Assembly (NCBI GenBank): GCA_026168455.1
Contig: CM047425.1
Span: forward strand, 89,717,580-89,781,579
DNA: 64,000 bases
Source of the DNA: Theocolax elegans
Lineage: Eukaryota > Arthropoda > Insecta > Hymenoptera > Cerocephalidae
Direction: 5' to 3'
Shown: piece by piece, positions 25,430-38,100 of the stretch
Numbering within the stretch: position 1 is the stretch's first letter
Layout of the letters: every line of letters begins with the position of its first letter
Position numbers and translations under genes: made by a program
Notes under the pieces: generated by a model
Database searches by the model: none
What the model was told of the DNA's origin: nothing
Seen by the model: only the letters and a program-made list of their open reading frames with translations

Positions 25430-27319
25430 GTGAGCCTCGCTTTTCACAAGTGTTACTTCTGTTGTTATATTTAACTTTATAACGTTAACTCGGACATTTG
25501 TACAGTCTAATTTATATAGAGCAATTAAATTTTCTGTTTAAGTGCTTTGTCATATTCATGTATATTATTAATTGACTTTTCAAGTTTGAAAAGCGATATT
25601 GCGTTCCAATAGTTAAAAATAAATGGTTACGTTACTGAACGTATCAAAACATTAAAGCATCGATTGCAAATAAAGATATTCAATCTGTTAAATCGCAATT
25701 TGCAAATTGCGGGAATTTAATTTTAGAGCGGTAATATAATGAACGTCGTAGTCCATTATTCGCCACTTCAGTCAATAAATTGATACAAAACATCTCGGTA
25801 GTATCAGTACTATATGACTTGCACACTAGTAAAGTAGAATTATCATTTTATAACTATACAGATGAAAAATAATTATATAGATAGTGATTTTGAAACGGTA
25901 TAAACGATTATGTAAATTATACATCAATTAGAATTATTTGGCCAATTTGACATACATATGCCAACATTTTATTTTTAGAAATTAGATGTGCAAGGTCGTG
26001 CGACATGTCAGTTAGCAAGCCTCTGAGAGACACGTGCCTCTGTTTACTTCTATATCTAATACATTTGTAGAGTAGGACGATATTTGCAGATGAAGAATAC
26101 TTATATTTATTTCACCAAAATTGCTCCCGTCGATTAATAATACTATTTAATTATTTTAAAACGTACAAAAAAACTCGTTTTAGATGTACTATTTAACTCT
26201 CTGGTAAATGAATCATTTTACATTCAGATTTCAAACATATTCAATTTAAACATATTTAATTTCTTCAAAAGTATTTACTTGTATTACGCTTTGTGAACAC
26301 AATAGAATACATGATGTACATAAAATACAAAGAAATATATGTTATTTTTCTTGTTTATATACAATATATCTTTAAAATTGTGATGATGTGCAGTCTTTTC
26401 TTAATTTATTTTTCATTTTTTTGAGCGAAACATTATTAGATAAATTGCAATAAAAAAATTGATAGTGAATATAAAAGGAACATAATCACGAATACTACGA
26501 GTAAATTTAAATTAATAATGTAATTACCATTATCATACCCAATTTCTGATCATACCTATATATATTTATAAATAATATAACATTGTTTAGTTTATCTATT
26601 ATTTATGAGATTTTCCAAATGTTTTTATAGCGAAAATGATTGATTGTCAATATTTATATTAAAAAAGGTTTATTATACATACTCAGCAGATATTGGTTAA
26701 GGTATGCTTCTGATAAAATTAGTATACACACAAATCGTATTTTTAATAAGTTTTAAGGAAAATTCTCAGAAATATATTGTTTACTTTTTAAAAGTTGCAT
26801 ATGCCTTTTTGGATATTAGCGACTGACTAAAAGGTCATGGAAAGACTAAAGGATCATGAATTTTTCTTTGTAGATATAACAGTTCTCGAGTTCAATAGTT
26901 TTTAAGTAATGTTTGACGGACCCGATTTAGGCTATGATATGCTCTCGTTCTAAAAATCATATTTTGCGCTTGCACATAATTAATGCATTGTTAATTTGAC
27001 AAAACCTGTTGCTCTTTTTCCTTAAACTTACTTTTGATTATACGTCTCTATACTTAATCTCTAATTTAAATTTAAAACATAAAAAAATATTATCTTAAAC
27101 TAAAATAAAGTTATTTAAGTCTTATAACCCACTAAATATGAAAAATAAAATATTAATTATAAGAAAAAAAATAATAACAAAATAAATAAAACAAAAAAAT
27201 TGTTCGTATACTGGATAATTGCTATAAAATTATTATTTTGCTTATTGACTATTCAACATATAAACTTTTAGAATAATTTTCTAACATTTTAATTAAATTA
27301 ACCGGAGAAACAAATACAT

Positions 27320-28320
27320 ATTGTTAATTATAATTTGAGTTTTTATGAAGAAATGAAAGATTTGAAAATGTATACAATGATACCTTTCGATGTGGTATCT
27401 TTAATTACAAATATCCATCTAGAATTTTTAAATGAAATAATATACAGTAAATGTAGTGAATTAAAAAAAGTTAAGGAAAATTTTGAAATTGTTCTTAATC
27501 ATGTACTATGTTTTTGTTTGATAATGAATTTTATAAGCAAAAATGTGAATATCCAATAGATTCACAACTATCACCAGTAATGGAAAAATTGGAGAATATT
27601 GCTTTGTCGACACTTATATTTGAACCAATTACTTTTAAAAGATATAAGTATATCTTCATGATTACACGGTGGACATTTTTAATTCTGTATATGGGAGGAT
27701 TCAATTTACAAAAGAGGACGTAAATAATAAGTTTTATGGAAATATGTATAATGAAACAATCAAATGGGGAATGAAAATTAAATTGGTATAGAAAAAGCAC
27801 GTAATCCGGTAGATATTCAAATTTCAATTCGCATCATCAAATGGGGAATAAAATATTGGTACTATAAAAAACGTGATTTATAGAGCTGTGTCAGGCAAAG
27901 ACTTCTGATCGAATAATTTTAAATAGTCAAAAATATTTTTATCAAAAATAGCTCTTCGGTAGAATTTGTAAATAAAATTGTCAGTGAAAGAATACATCAA
28001 ATTTATAATAAAAGTTTAAAGAAGAACGAAGGAGAAAATTTAATAAATTTGGTTTTAAAGTATTTTTTTAGAATAATAAAAATGTAGAAAATATTGAAAA
28101 GGAATTTACAGTAGTTTATAGAATTGATTGTTTAACTCGTAATAAGTATTATATTAGTGAAACTCAGAGATACTTTAAGAAAATAATTTAAGAACATAAT
28201 TATAGCTTAACGAATGATTATATAAATTTAAGATTAAAAGAACACGCTTTGAGAAATAAACATATAGTTTTAATTTTAAAAATATTTATAAATTCATATT
28301 TATAAAAATAAATATAACGT
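27320..28320 (+). mobile_element. Penelope-like retroelement relic (RT and GIY-YIG)
   Basis: Several shifted frames in order spell a Penelope-like protein. At 27374-27420 MIPFDVVSLITNI matches the RT motif SFDVVSLFTNIP. At 27511-27650 FDNEFYKQKCEYPIDSQLSPV, LENIAL and FKRYKYIF match the RT core (FYKQxxGxPMGSxLSPV...KRYVDD), but the catalytic YVDD-type aspartates are lost. At 28108-28250 VYRIDCLTRNKYYISETQRY, REH-like EHNYS and LKEHALRNKH match the GIY-YIG nuclease. Frameshifts and stops make it inactive. Confidence 0.75.
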
Positions 28321-30329
28321 TAATTTGCAATACGAATACGCGTATTTGTATCACATCCATTGCTTGATTGAATAGCTAATAAATTGGAATTGTGTATTGT
28401 TTGAGAGGGTAAAGGGAGGGAATCAGAGGGAATTAAGAGCTTTATATGAACGGGAAATTCGGGTTAAATTTTAACAACATTTACAACGTTGAAAAGGAGG
28501 AAAGCTGTTTCGAAAGATTAGTTAAGAAATTCACGATTGCGGTTGGGTTTCACAGTTAAACTTTTATTGGTGTAAGTAGTTTTTGTGCCGTTTTTCAATT
28601 CATGTTAATACTTTTTAAAGACGCAGTTTCGTTAATAGAGGTGAAGTTAATTATTTATTTAATAATAATTAAAAATTGTTTATGGACTTCCAATATTAAT
28701 CTATGGGGGTGATTATATTAATCGAGGTGTGTCCAATTTTATTATTTTATTTAATTTTGTATTACTTTTAATTCTTTATAATTAATATTTTATTTAATAT
28801 AAATAATTGACTGTAAAACTGATATAATTATTTGTTTTTCTTCCAAACGATATAAGAAATATAAAATATCTTTAAAAAAATTTGTAAAAAAAGATTTTAG
28901 TATCCTCAGCTTTAATATGTATGATGAAATATTAGAATATTAACTGCTTGTTTTTCTCATTCCTTTATTCCAAATCAATATTTTTGAGCGTATTTTCTTC
29001 AATCTAAACTACTTGATCTCAGCTTTCTCATGGTTTTAAGTTTAAAAATATAGCTTTATTTGTTTTTAAGTTATAAGCAATTTAAGTGGTGGTAACTTTT
29101 TGCTCGAGTGGAGATGATTTTGATAAATTTGATAGTTAAGGTTTAAAAATCTACATTTTTTCATATGTTTATATTAGAAAACAACTTAAAGTTTGTTAAG
29201 ATCCGTCACCTAAAGGTGTGACACTTTCCTATAGTTATTATAAACTTACATTCTAAAAATATCTTAGTTGCATATTTAATGCAATTTTTACTGTGCTATA
29301 TAGTTTAATTTTTGTACAGTGATTGTTGTCAAATTACCATAGTAGATTGCTTATATTTCCTGTCTGTATCATCATTTTTTATGTTATTACTTACTAATTT
29401 ACATACTATTATAAGGTGATTCCTTCTAAATTACAATGGAATCATGTTACTATCGCTTGGAATGGAGTGATAGGGTTAGTTTCATAAGCAACGTTACAAT
29501 TCTCATGTCTGCATTAACAGACGATTTTAAATTTTATGTAACGTAGTCTCTAGTTAAGTTGCATGTTATATCCATAATCATTTTCAATTGTATTATGATA
29601 ATGTATGTACATGCTATTAATAAATTTTGATATTCTTTCCACTTAATTCCGCATTGAATCGGTAAATAAGATACGCTTATGCTGGTGGACTTAATATTTA
29701 GGCGTCCGGCGTATGAAGAATTTGTCAATGATATTTGACGATATTTTCCATCTCAAAGTTTTTTAATATATGTATAATTACATTTCAGTCGTGAGGCAGT
29801 TACATAGAATTTTAAATCCTTAATTGTAAAGACGATTAATGCCACTTTTATATATAATTATAATATTCGTGAGATTCCGTTGTTTGTAGGTATTCTATCA
29901 GATAGTATGTTATCGATTTATCATTCAAAATTGACAGTGTGATAAAGCTACTTGTCCTTATATAAAAAAAGTGATTGCCGGATGTTGTAAAGCCAAGTGA
30001 AATGGCTATGTGATTGGTTTACGTTTCGCGCATGCGTCTAAAACATTGTTGGTTAGATTTGGCAGCGCGGGAAAAACCCGTAGCGTTTCAATTTTCTTGA
30101 CAAAATCGGATAAAACAATGATGAATAAATATATTATTAAAAATTTTGTTTTGAAGAGATGTGAGACTAAAAAAATTGGAATCTTTGTTTATTTTTTAAT
30201 TAACAATGAGTTGTTTTTTTCCAAAAAATCTCTATGTACCGATCTTTTACTTGCTTTGAAGAATACGTATGATTTTTTCCAAAACTATTTATCACACGAA
30301 TGATCGAGATTTTCGTGCAGCCGCAAAGA

Positions 30330-30540
30330 TCAAATTTTCACCTAATCATTACCGACGAAAAGTGGTTATTCAGTTTTAAATAATTTAAAATCAATTATTT
30401 CAAAAAAATCTCTCTGTCAGCTTATGCTATATTACTCAAGTGTCACGTATGAATTTTTCCAGATTTTCAGTACGATAATTGTAGAAAATTTTAGAGTCTT
30501 TAAAAGTAGATCCCTGTAATTTAGCAAATGACAGCGTAAT
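30330..30540 (+). mobile_element. Decayed copy of the GTAGATCCCTG transposon family
   Basis: ATTACCGACGAAAAGTGG, a run of A before CTCTCTGTCAGCTTATGC, AATTTTTCCAGATTTTCAG and AAGTAGATCCCTGTAATTT follow the same order as in the right half of the element at 3323-3712. The terminal inverted repeat is not clear here, and the left limit may reach 30000. Confidence 0.5.
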
Positions 30541-32479
30541 ATTTCAAATAATGACTGGTAACAAACGCGGAGCGCGCATGTTTAAGTCTAGTATATAAAT
30601 AATTATATTAGTTCTTCACATTCAAAATTTAGATATAGGCTTTTCGGGTACATTATTATAAATTCTCTCCATTCTTTTTTTTTTGTATTATTAGACGTCG
30701 TTCTGTTTATGCTCCCAGTATGGTGCTAATTAGCCAAGAAGACATGCGATTTGTTTACGAACAAAGCACTTATTGAAAGTACGTTCTGCAGAGATGTTTG
30801 TATGAATCGTCAGAGACCGGTAATCGAATCCACTGTTATACCGATCGAGTCATCACATGCCTCTTTCATTCTTCTATGAGAACTGTCTTCTAAATTATAT
30901 TCTATATTCGTAAAAAACAATTAATTGCACTAGTAGATAATTATTTGATTAGACTATTTGGAATTATATTCGAATGTGAGCTTCTATTTTGTTATAATAA
31001 TAGAAGTTGAGTAATTGGAGATTAGTTGAAATCAGATTTTGTATAATAAATTAATTACGGACTTATTGGTGGTAAAACAACTAGATTTTAACAGATGTAT
31101 TTACAATAATTAATAATTAATGAATTAATTTAAATGTATATGACTAACATTTGTAGATTAAAGTATAATGTCTTTTCAAAATCAATGATTTTCAGGTGAG
31201 AACGCAAATAATTTACAAGTTTATAGATATTATATTTAGTTGTTTTAAATAGTCCTACTTTTTACCAGGGTAAATGTTTGGTTATCTGCTTACAGTTTTG
31301 CTCTCTTATTCCTTCAGTCCAATTATTATTATTCAAGTTTACTCTATTATACTCTATAAATATTCGGAGTTACAGTTTTTGCATTTATATATAACAACAT
31401 TCATATTCGTTTAACAAATTTACTAGTTTTCGCAATAATCATCTTAGTTTTATTATACATTAACACAAACGTTTATTTATATTAAAGTTTAAAAATTCGA
31501 GGTAACCTTCAAGAATATATGCGAATAAAACTCCATAAATTACTTGCTATACTATAATAGTACAAAACCTCTGATAACTCTATCCAGTAATAAGCAATTT
31601 TTATATGATGATGCATGTTAACAATAACGTTATGACGCATTTGATAATCGTTTTACATGATCGTTCACTGAATTAATGAGTATTTCATCACACTTCTCTA
31701 ACCGCATCTTCTCATATTTTCTTTTATCTCGGTGCAAAAGAAAAATCTTCAAGTGGATTAAAATTCTATAGAGTATAAGATAAAACGTACAGTGAGTTTA
31801 ATTCTAAAAATATTGTTATTCGTAATTTTACTAGGTTCGAGCAACGATGATCATTAAACATAGCAAGTATGAAAGGACGTTTTATTACAATGCAACGTCA
31901 TTATTCTTTCGCAACTATTATAAATTATTTGCGCGCTGAGATGGATAATTATATATTTTGCTTAAGACAGGGGAAATAATTTACGTTGTAATAAGTAATA
32001 TGATTTACATGAGATTAAAGTGCTGGTTCTCCAGTACTAACCTAATTAAAGTGAGTAGAGGTGTATTCGCATAATTGTCGAAGCTATATAGTCACAGAGC
32101 TACGTGAAATAATATATCATGTTTTGAGTTTGATATCGCTTTCTCCCGGTCGACTGATCGAAAGAACGAGAGAAGACCTCAATTTTATCGAATATAATCT
32201 TAATCAGTTATCTCTATAAATGCGAGTACATAATTAATTCCTTGTTTATCTTGAAAAAATTAATTTTAAGTAATATTATGTATATTAACAATTGATATTC
32301 CGACTACAACTGTATTTATAAATAATTAATAATTTTAACGTTCTTCACGAAAGTAAAGTAAGTAACTTTTTAACAAAACTAATAACATGAAAATTCAATT
32401 TATTATATAATTGCTCAAAAAATGCAACTAATAATATAAAAATTATTTCGCCGATTCGATTTGCAACGGTTAGATAAGT

Positions 32480-32756
32480 TTACGATTTTATGATTGTTTC
32501 GGGGGTCAATGCGCTTTCCGTGCTGACGGAAGCACGCGTTGTAATCAGTTCGGGAGTTCGCGATTCCAGTTGTTGATTCAAGCTGGCCTTGAATCGTACG
32601 TGACACACGGTACATAAGGCATATATTTTCGCAGCTCCGTCTTTCCAAAATTACACTGAAAAATAAAGAGATCAAGAACATTTGAAGCACAACCCGTGCC
32701 CCATAATGGATGTAAATAGAAACTAACTTCCTCGTGATTCGCGCAATTAGGACAAG
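32480..32756 (-). pseudogene. Possible zinc-ribbon (Elf1/ELOF1-like) gene fragment
   Basis: On the minus strand a 29-base exon candidate 32756-32728 encodes CPNCANHEE between an AG (GATCGCAG) and a donor GTTAGT. A second candidate, 32655-32480 after TTTTTCAG, gives CNFGK and then, one frame over, DGAAKIYALCTVCHVRFKA and a Ser/Thr-rich tail to TAA. CPxC...H-E...CTVC is the pattern of the transcription elongation factor 1 (ELOF1) zinc ribbon. The frame change between CNFGK and DGAAK falls after a T4 run, so it is either a one-base sequence error or real decay. The tail does not look like ELOF1. No N-terminal exon was found. Confidence 0.35.
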
Positions 32757-34612
32757 CTGCGATCATTTACCTACAAATATTTGCTACTAAATAAACATAA
32801 TAAAAACACACGCATGTTAAAACCCTTCCTTTATCTTAAGTAACTAATGATACTCTAACGCGATAGTAAATTTTATGCATCATTTAATTTTTATTAATTT
32901 ATATACAGAAAATGTAATTTATAAACGTGATATAAAATTTTAATCCAATGATTTTGTATGGATAACGATAATGAATCGAATATCAGATGTATTAAATTAA
33001 AAGTGGCTGATTAAAATTGGTGGTTGAACAATTAACAGAACGCTGATAATAGCCATTACAATATAAAAAACTATATTTTCTTGGCACAACCCATACAGTT
33101 GACACTGGTTTTCTCGTTGTTTCTTCTTTTTTAGTATGTATTTTATTTTTCATTATGTTGTATAAAATTGAAATTTAACGAATATTTATTAAGTAACCAG
33201 AAGTACGTGATATATTTAAAAACAATTTCTTCCTGGTAAAAGATATAGTATCACATTATATGTTACGCATAAGCATTTAGTCATTTTTATATAGCACTGT
33301 GTATAGACTCTTTTGTAAAAACCCTTTTTTGCAATACTATTTTAAATTTAAACTCGATACCGGTTTAGTATCTGCCTCTTTATATAGAATGAAAACATTA
33401 GTGAGTGACACTGGTGGAACTGTTATACTCTGTTTATTAATCATGCATCATAGTTTTTGGTTTTCTAAGATTAATCTTATCTCCTTACCAATACAACATA
33501 AATGCTCTGTTTAGATAAGAGTATGTAATCATATTTAACTGTTTATCTAATCAATACAAGGGAAGATGTGCTATAGCTTTAAACTTTGAATTATTATATT
33601 GAATATAATTACGTTAAAAAATGTGTTCTGCTATATGTTGTTTATATCATTCATGATTAAGAATATTCTACAAAAAAGTGAATCATATTTAAATTGTATA
33701 ACAAAAAAGGTAATATATGTAATATATTATTCAAATATAGTATTATTTAATTATTAAAAACAAAATATTATAACATTTCTAAAAATATTATTCTTTCTGA
33801 TTGAAGCTTATATGTGTAGCTAGTATTTTGCGTTATTAATTCTAAATTAAATTAAAAAAAAAATATTCAAAAATAAAAAATTGAATTTTTTATCAAATAG
33901 CATAGAAAATTTAGATGGCATCAATTAAAAATATAAAAAATTATCTTTTTTACTTTTCTTTAAATTTTTTAAAAACATTTTTATCCAAAAATACTATAAA
34001 GTTATTATATTGAACACATAATTAACAATGAATTGATCGCGGGTTTCTTTCATAATAAGAAAATTCTGTTCAATCAAATTCCCTATTGGGAGGTTCTTTT
34101 GTACTTTGCGTATGCTTTTGACTGTGTGTAAGTGCATCTAATTTGATTGTAAACTTACGCCAAATAACAAGATGTAGTTTTTTGTTTGTGACAAAGTTTT
34201 GGTTTGAAAAGGGACGGTGGAAGAACGTCTGAAACGTCGGTAAATTGTTTGTCAACTTGGCAAATTTTATGTCTTCGTCGAGATCAATAAATTCATTTTT
34301 TCATCTAATCAGTTTAGGTCGAACAATAAATTCTTTCAAACCACCAATATATTTTCTTACTTCATCTCGAAGTATGTAACGAAGTGTACTTGATAAAGAA
34401 AATAATTAAATACTTATATGCGGGATTAGAATAATAATCTTGAGTTATAGACTACGTGCGAAGCCATATAAACAAGTAAAAGTAATTATTTTTCTTTCAT
34501 AAATACGGCGAATAAAAGAAGGTTAAGAATAAAATAAGCATTCATAAATGTTAATTACAATTAATTATTGTTTGATAAAAAATCTATACAGAAAATAATT
34601 TGTGTAAGTTAC

Positions 34613-34953
34613 AGAATGAAAATGGAAAATTCATAGACTCCGTGGACATCTACAGAGAATTTGGTAGTAGGAAACCACAGCAAATCTGATAAGAGAGATA
34701 AAAAAACGCCGGCAGTTTTCAACTTCCGTGCACACCGATATCAAACTCGCTCTTGGTCTGTTTCTCCTTCCACACACTCGATGAACACTGACCGTCGATG
34801 CTGCTCACCAGAGGAAGTCGCAAAAGGAGACGCAGAGAAGGAAGAGGAAAGCGATAATAGCTTTCAGTCGCGCCAATTTATTAGCGCACTGGGAGAATCG
34901 AATGGACTATTCCGATCATTGGGGATGACAGGGAGTAACATCAAGGGTGGAGG
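34613..34953 (+). other. 5' untranslated part of DUF229 coding exon
   Basis: Acceptor candidates end at 34613 (GTTACAG) and 34655 (CTACAG). An ATG at 34781 opens a 70-codon frame (to 34993) that overlaps the main ATG at 34954 by 40 bases in another frame. The open frame extends upstream without ATG to about 34640. It is Ser/Glu-rich and could be an upstream regulatory frame, or the true N-terminus if a base is missing. Confidence 0.5.
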
Positions 34954-35125
34954 ATGTGGAAACCCAAATGGTCGCGGGTCACCGAGTGTCTGAGCCGACC
35001 TCAGAGCTTGGTACTACTGCTTCTTCCCTGTCTCCTTGGGTTCACTCTTTACTTCTTATCTGGGAAAGAAATCGATTACGAGAGGATGCAATATGCAGTA
35101 TTTCAGGCATATAACAATACCGAAG
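34954..35125 (+). CDS. DUF229 exon 1, signal anchor
   Basis: Begins at ATG 34954; donor GTGAGT at 35126; phase 1 end. Encodes the cytoplasmic stub and membrane helix. Confidence 0.85.
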
Positions 35126-38100
35126 GTGAGTATTTCTGACAATCAAATGTAATTATAAATTCCAAGCATCATTGTCTTCTCATACATCAAAATAACATTT
35201 TAATAATATTATACAAAGTTTCAAGGTAGTATATATTCTCAAAATTAATTACCTAGTAATTTGTTATTAAATATTTTTTATTCTCTTGCAATACGTAATT
35301 TTGTAGAATTAAATGATTAAAACAAACACAAAAAATCAAATTTTTGTCAGCATAATTCTATAAATTCTTAATAAACGATTGATAACAAAATGAAAAATTG
35401 AACAACTTTAAATTAAATAAACGAATATTTCCAATGATTTGCGTTATCAAGTTAATTAATTATCATATGAAATAATTGCACGTGTGGGTAAGCAAAATCA
35501 ATTTATTTCTTTTTATCGATCACTAAATGAGTTATTAAGCTAATAATAACGCAGAAATCCAGGCACACTGATGAGTAATTGAAGTACTGATATTTTATTC
35601 ATTCCTACCTTGTGTAAATCAATATTTTATAAATATAACTATGATCTTAAGTTAAAAAGATGATTACTAATAAATTTTATATATTTATATACATTATTAA
35701 TAGTTTTACGCGTGTGAGTAATGTAAAATCATAAAAGTACCATTGTTGAGGGCTTAATAGTTTGCAACTAAGAATTAAGGCTTATCCATCTAATTTTATT
35801 TTAAAAACATTAAAATCATTTTATACGAATAAGTGTGAATAAATTGATTTTTGTATTATCTCAAGCTATTAATTCTACGTAGAATATCAATGCTATAAAA
35901 TTTTTATTTAAAATGCATGTGTAACCATTTTTACGAACAAATCTAAATCCGAAGAATGTCGCAATAATGTGATTGTTACATTAATAATTTTCATTAATGA
36001 CGGTTTAATAATGTGATTATATATTACCATTCGTTTTTCAATTATTATCTCACCGTCCTAGTAGAAATGGAAACAATTTTTAAAGTAGAAACTAGGCATT
36101 TCTAAAAGATAGATAGAAAATGGCTAGTTATGACCTGCATAGTTGCTCCTAACCTCAAACCATTTAAAATTGTCATATTTCTATTAGGGCGTATAGTGCA
36201 TCGTATTGATATTTTTTCAGAACCTGTTAATGGATATCTCGTATGGAATCCGAAATGTCATATGTTGTCAAAGAATCCATTCGATCGGTCTATCATCAAA
36301 TTTGTCAAAAGGGAAAAGTACGAATCATGTTCATCAACGCCATTGATGACAAAAATCAGCAAAGAGTCCAATGGTAGTATCTATCTGGTCATTAATTCTG
36401 AGATTGCAAAACAACACAAGGAATTGTCTTGTTGCTGGGCACCTGTCGTTAGATCAACAACGGTAAACATTTTGTTACAAGATAGTGATCATGATTCGAA
36501 AATTAGGTATGTGATGAATTCAAATAGTTAATATTGACATATACTATAATATTTAACAGTTTCATTTATTTTGATATTCAAATATTTTTCTATGCTCGAT
36601 AAGAAATCCGTTAAACAAGGAAATTCATCGTTATTTTTAAACTTCAAACATTAGCTGTCGTATTTTACTATACTATTCCTACAATATAATATGAAATTAA
36701 ATTTAATAATTTAATTATATATTTTACTTTCTACTGTTAATTTATTATGTTTTTTAAATTTCAGTTTCTAAATACACGATTATTCAATAGAGATTATAAA
36801 ATTTAAATGTTTACAAATTTAACGATAGCTTTGATTGAAATGATTAAAAATTTATATTAATAAGAAAAGTCTAAATTCCGTGAATAATTGATTTAATGAA
36901 AAATATAAAATATACTTTGTTGACCCGAAAAAGATCGACGTTTCAAAATTTTTAATTTATAAGCCCTAGATTTTCATCCAAGTTTATTGTTTAAAGAGTT
37001 TTGTTACGTTTCAATTTTATAAATTGAAATAACGAAAAGAATATTATCTTTATTTTCTGTAACTAAATTATTTAATTATTGAACACTATAATAATACGAT
37101 AATTTTAGTGTTTCATATACAGTTAATATAGGTCAAATGAAACTGTAGCTCAATATAATATAATAAGTGCAAGTTTGCCGACCATAATATTGTGCTAAAT
37201 TTGTCGCAGCGGCCCGAGTGCTATAATCGAGTCTCAGAGTGAAATAATTTTCCCCTGAGCCTTTCTTTTTTAGAACTTAAATAGCTTTTAATTTATAATG
37301 TTTAACAATCTTTTAGCTTATGGTACTAATACAATATACAATATTATAATAATAATAATAATAATATACAATATCTAAATATACTTCGAAGATAGTATTT
37401 GCTATATTTGTTCATTTATTGTGCGTAAGGAACATTCCATTCAATATTTGTATAAATTTGTATTTTTTTACTATATGAAATATGATATGTTACGTATTTA
37501 TAATTTTAATATAAATAAACTAGACATAAATGAAGAAAGTATCTAACGTTTTTGGCTATTTAATAATTTTACTTTAGAGAATGGTTGACAAAAAACTTAT
37601 ACTTACTATATTAGATACTAATAATTAAACCTATGTTGATAAATCTCTAGTAAATATTTATTAAAGTACATACTGTTTACAGTGTTGGTCAATGCGAGAA
37701 TTTCAAAGATCGAGTGATTATTCCAAAGAATGTTGAAACACTGGCAGTAACTTGCAAAAAATCAACAAAATCGTCAAAAGCGAAATTTAAAGGAAAAACG
37801 AAAGTAACCAAGTCATCAAGCGGCGTGATATATGAAAATGTTCACGCAATTCTAAATCCGGAAAAAGTACGTGATCGGCTTAACACGTCTGAATTTAGAG
37901 GAATTAATAATAGTACAACATCGTCGTCGTCTACTACGGGGGACCGTCGAGCGCAAGGTAAAGAGCTGAGTGTGCTGATGCTAGGAATAGACAGCGTGTC
38001 GCGCCTCAATTTTCACCGATCGATGCCGCGTACAAGGGATTACTTCGTGGACCGAGGTTGGATCGAGCTCAAGGGTTACAACAAAATGGGAGACAATACT

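Larger units (their letters stand above)
25430..34612 (+). other. Long first intron of the DUF229 gene
   Basis: About 9 kb of AT-rich DNA. It hosts a Penelope-like relic, a decayed copy of the GTAGATCCCTG transposon family and, on the minus strand, a possible zinc-ribbon gene remnant. At 34195-34250 the words GAACGTC and GAAACGTCGG recall the ends of Penelope-like elements, but this is weak. The rest shows nothing recognisable. Confidence 0.45.

Noticed and set aside
34070..34255. 61-codon minus-strand frame with some Penelope-end-like words
   Set aside because: The resemblance is limited to a few short words around GAAACGTC; not enough to call an element.
36130..36531. Intronless gene of 133 codons
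   Set aside because: It is DUF229 exon 2 read through its acceptor and donor; phases and family match fix the exon at 36221-36506.
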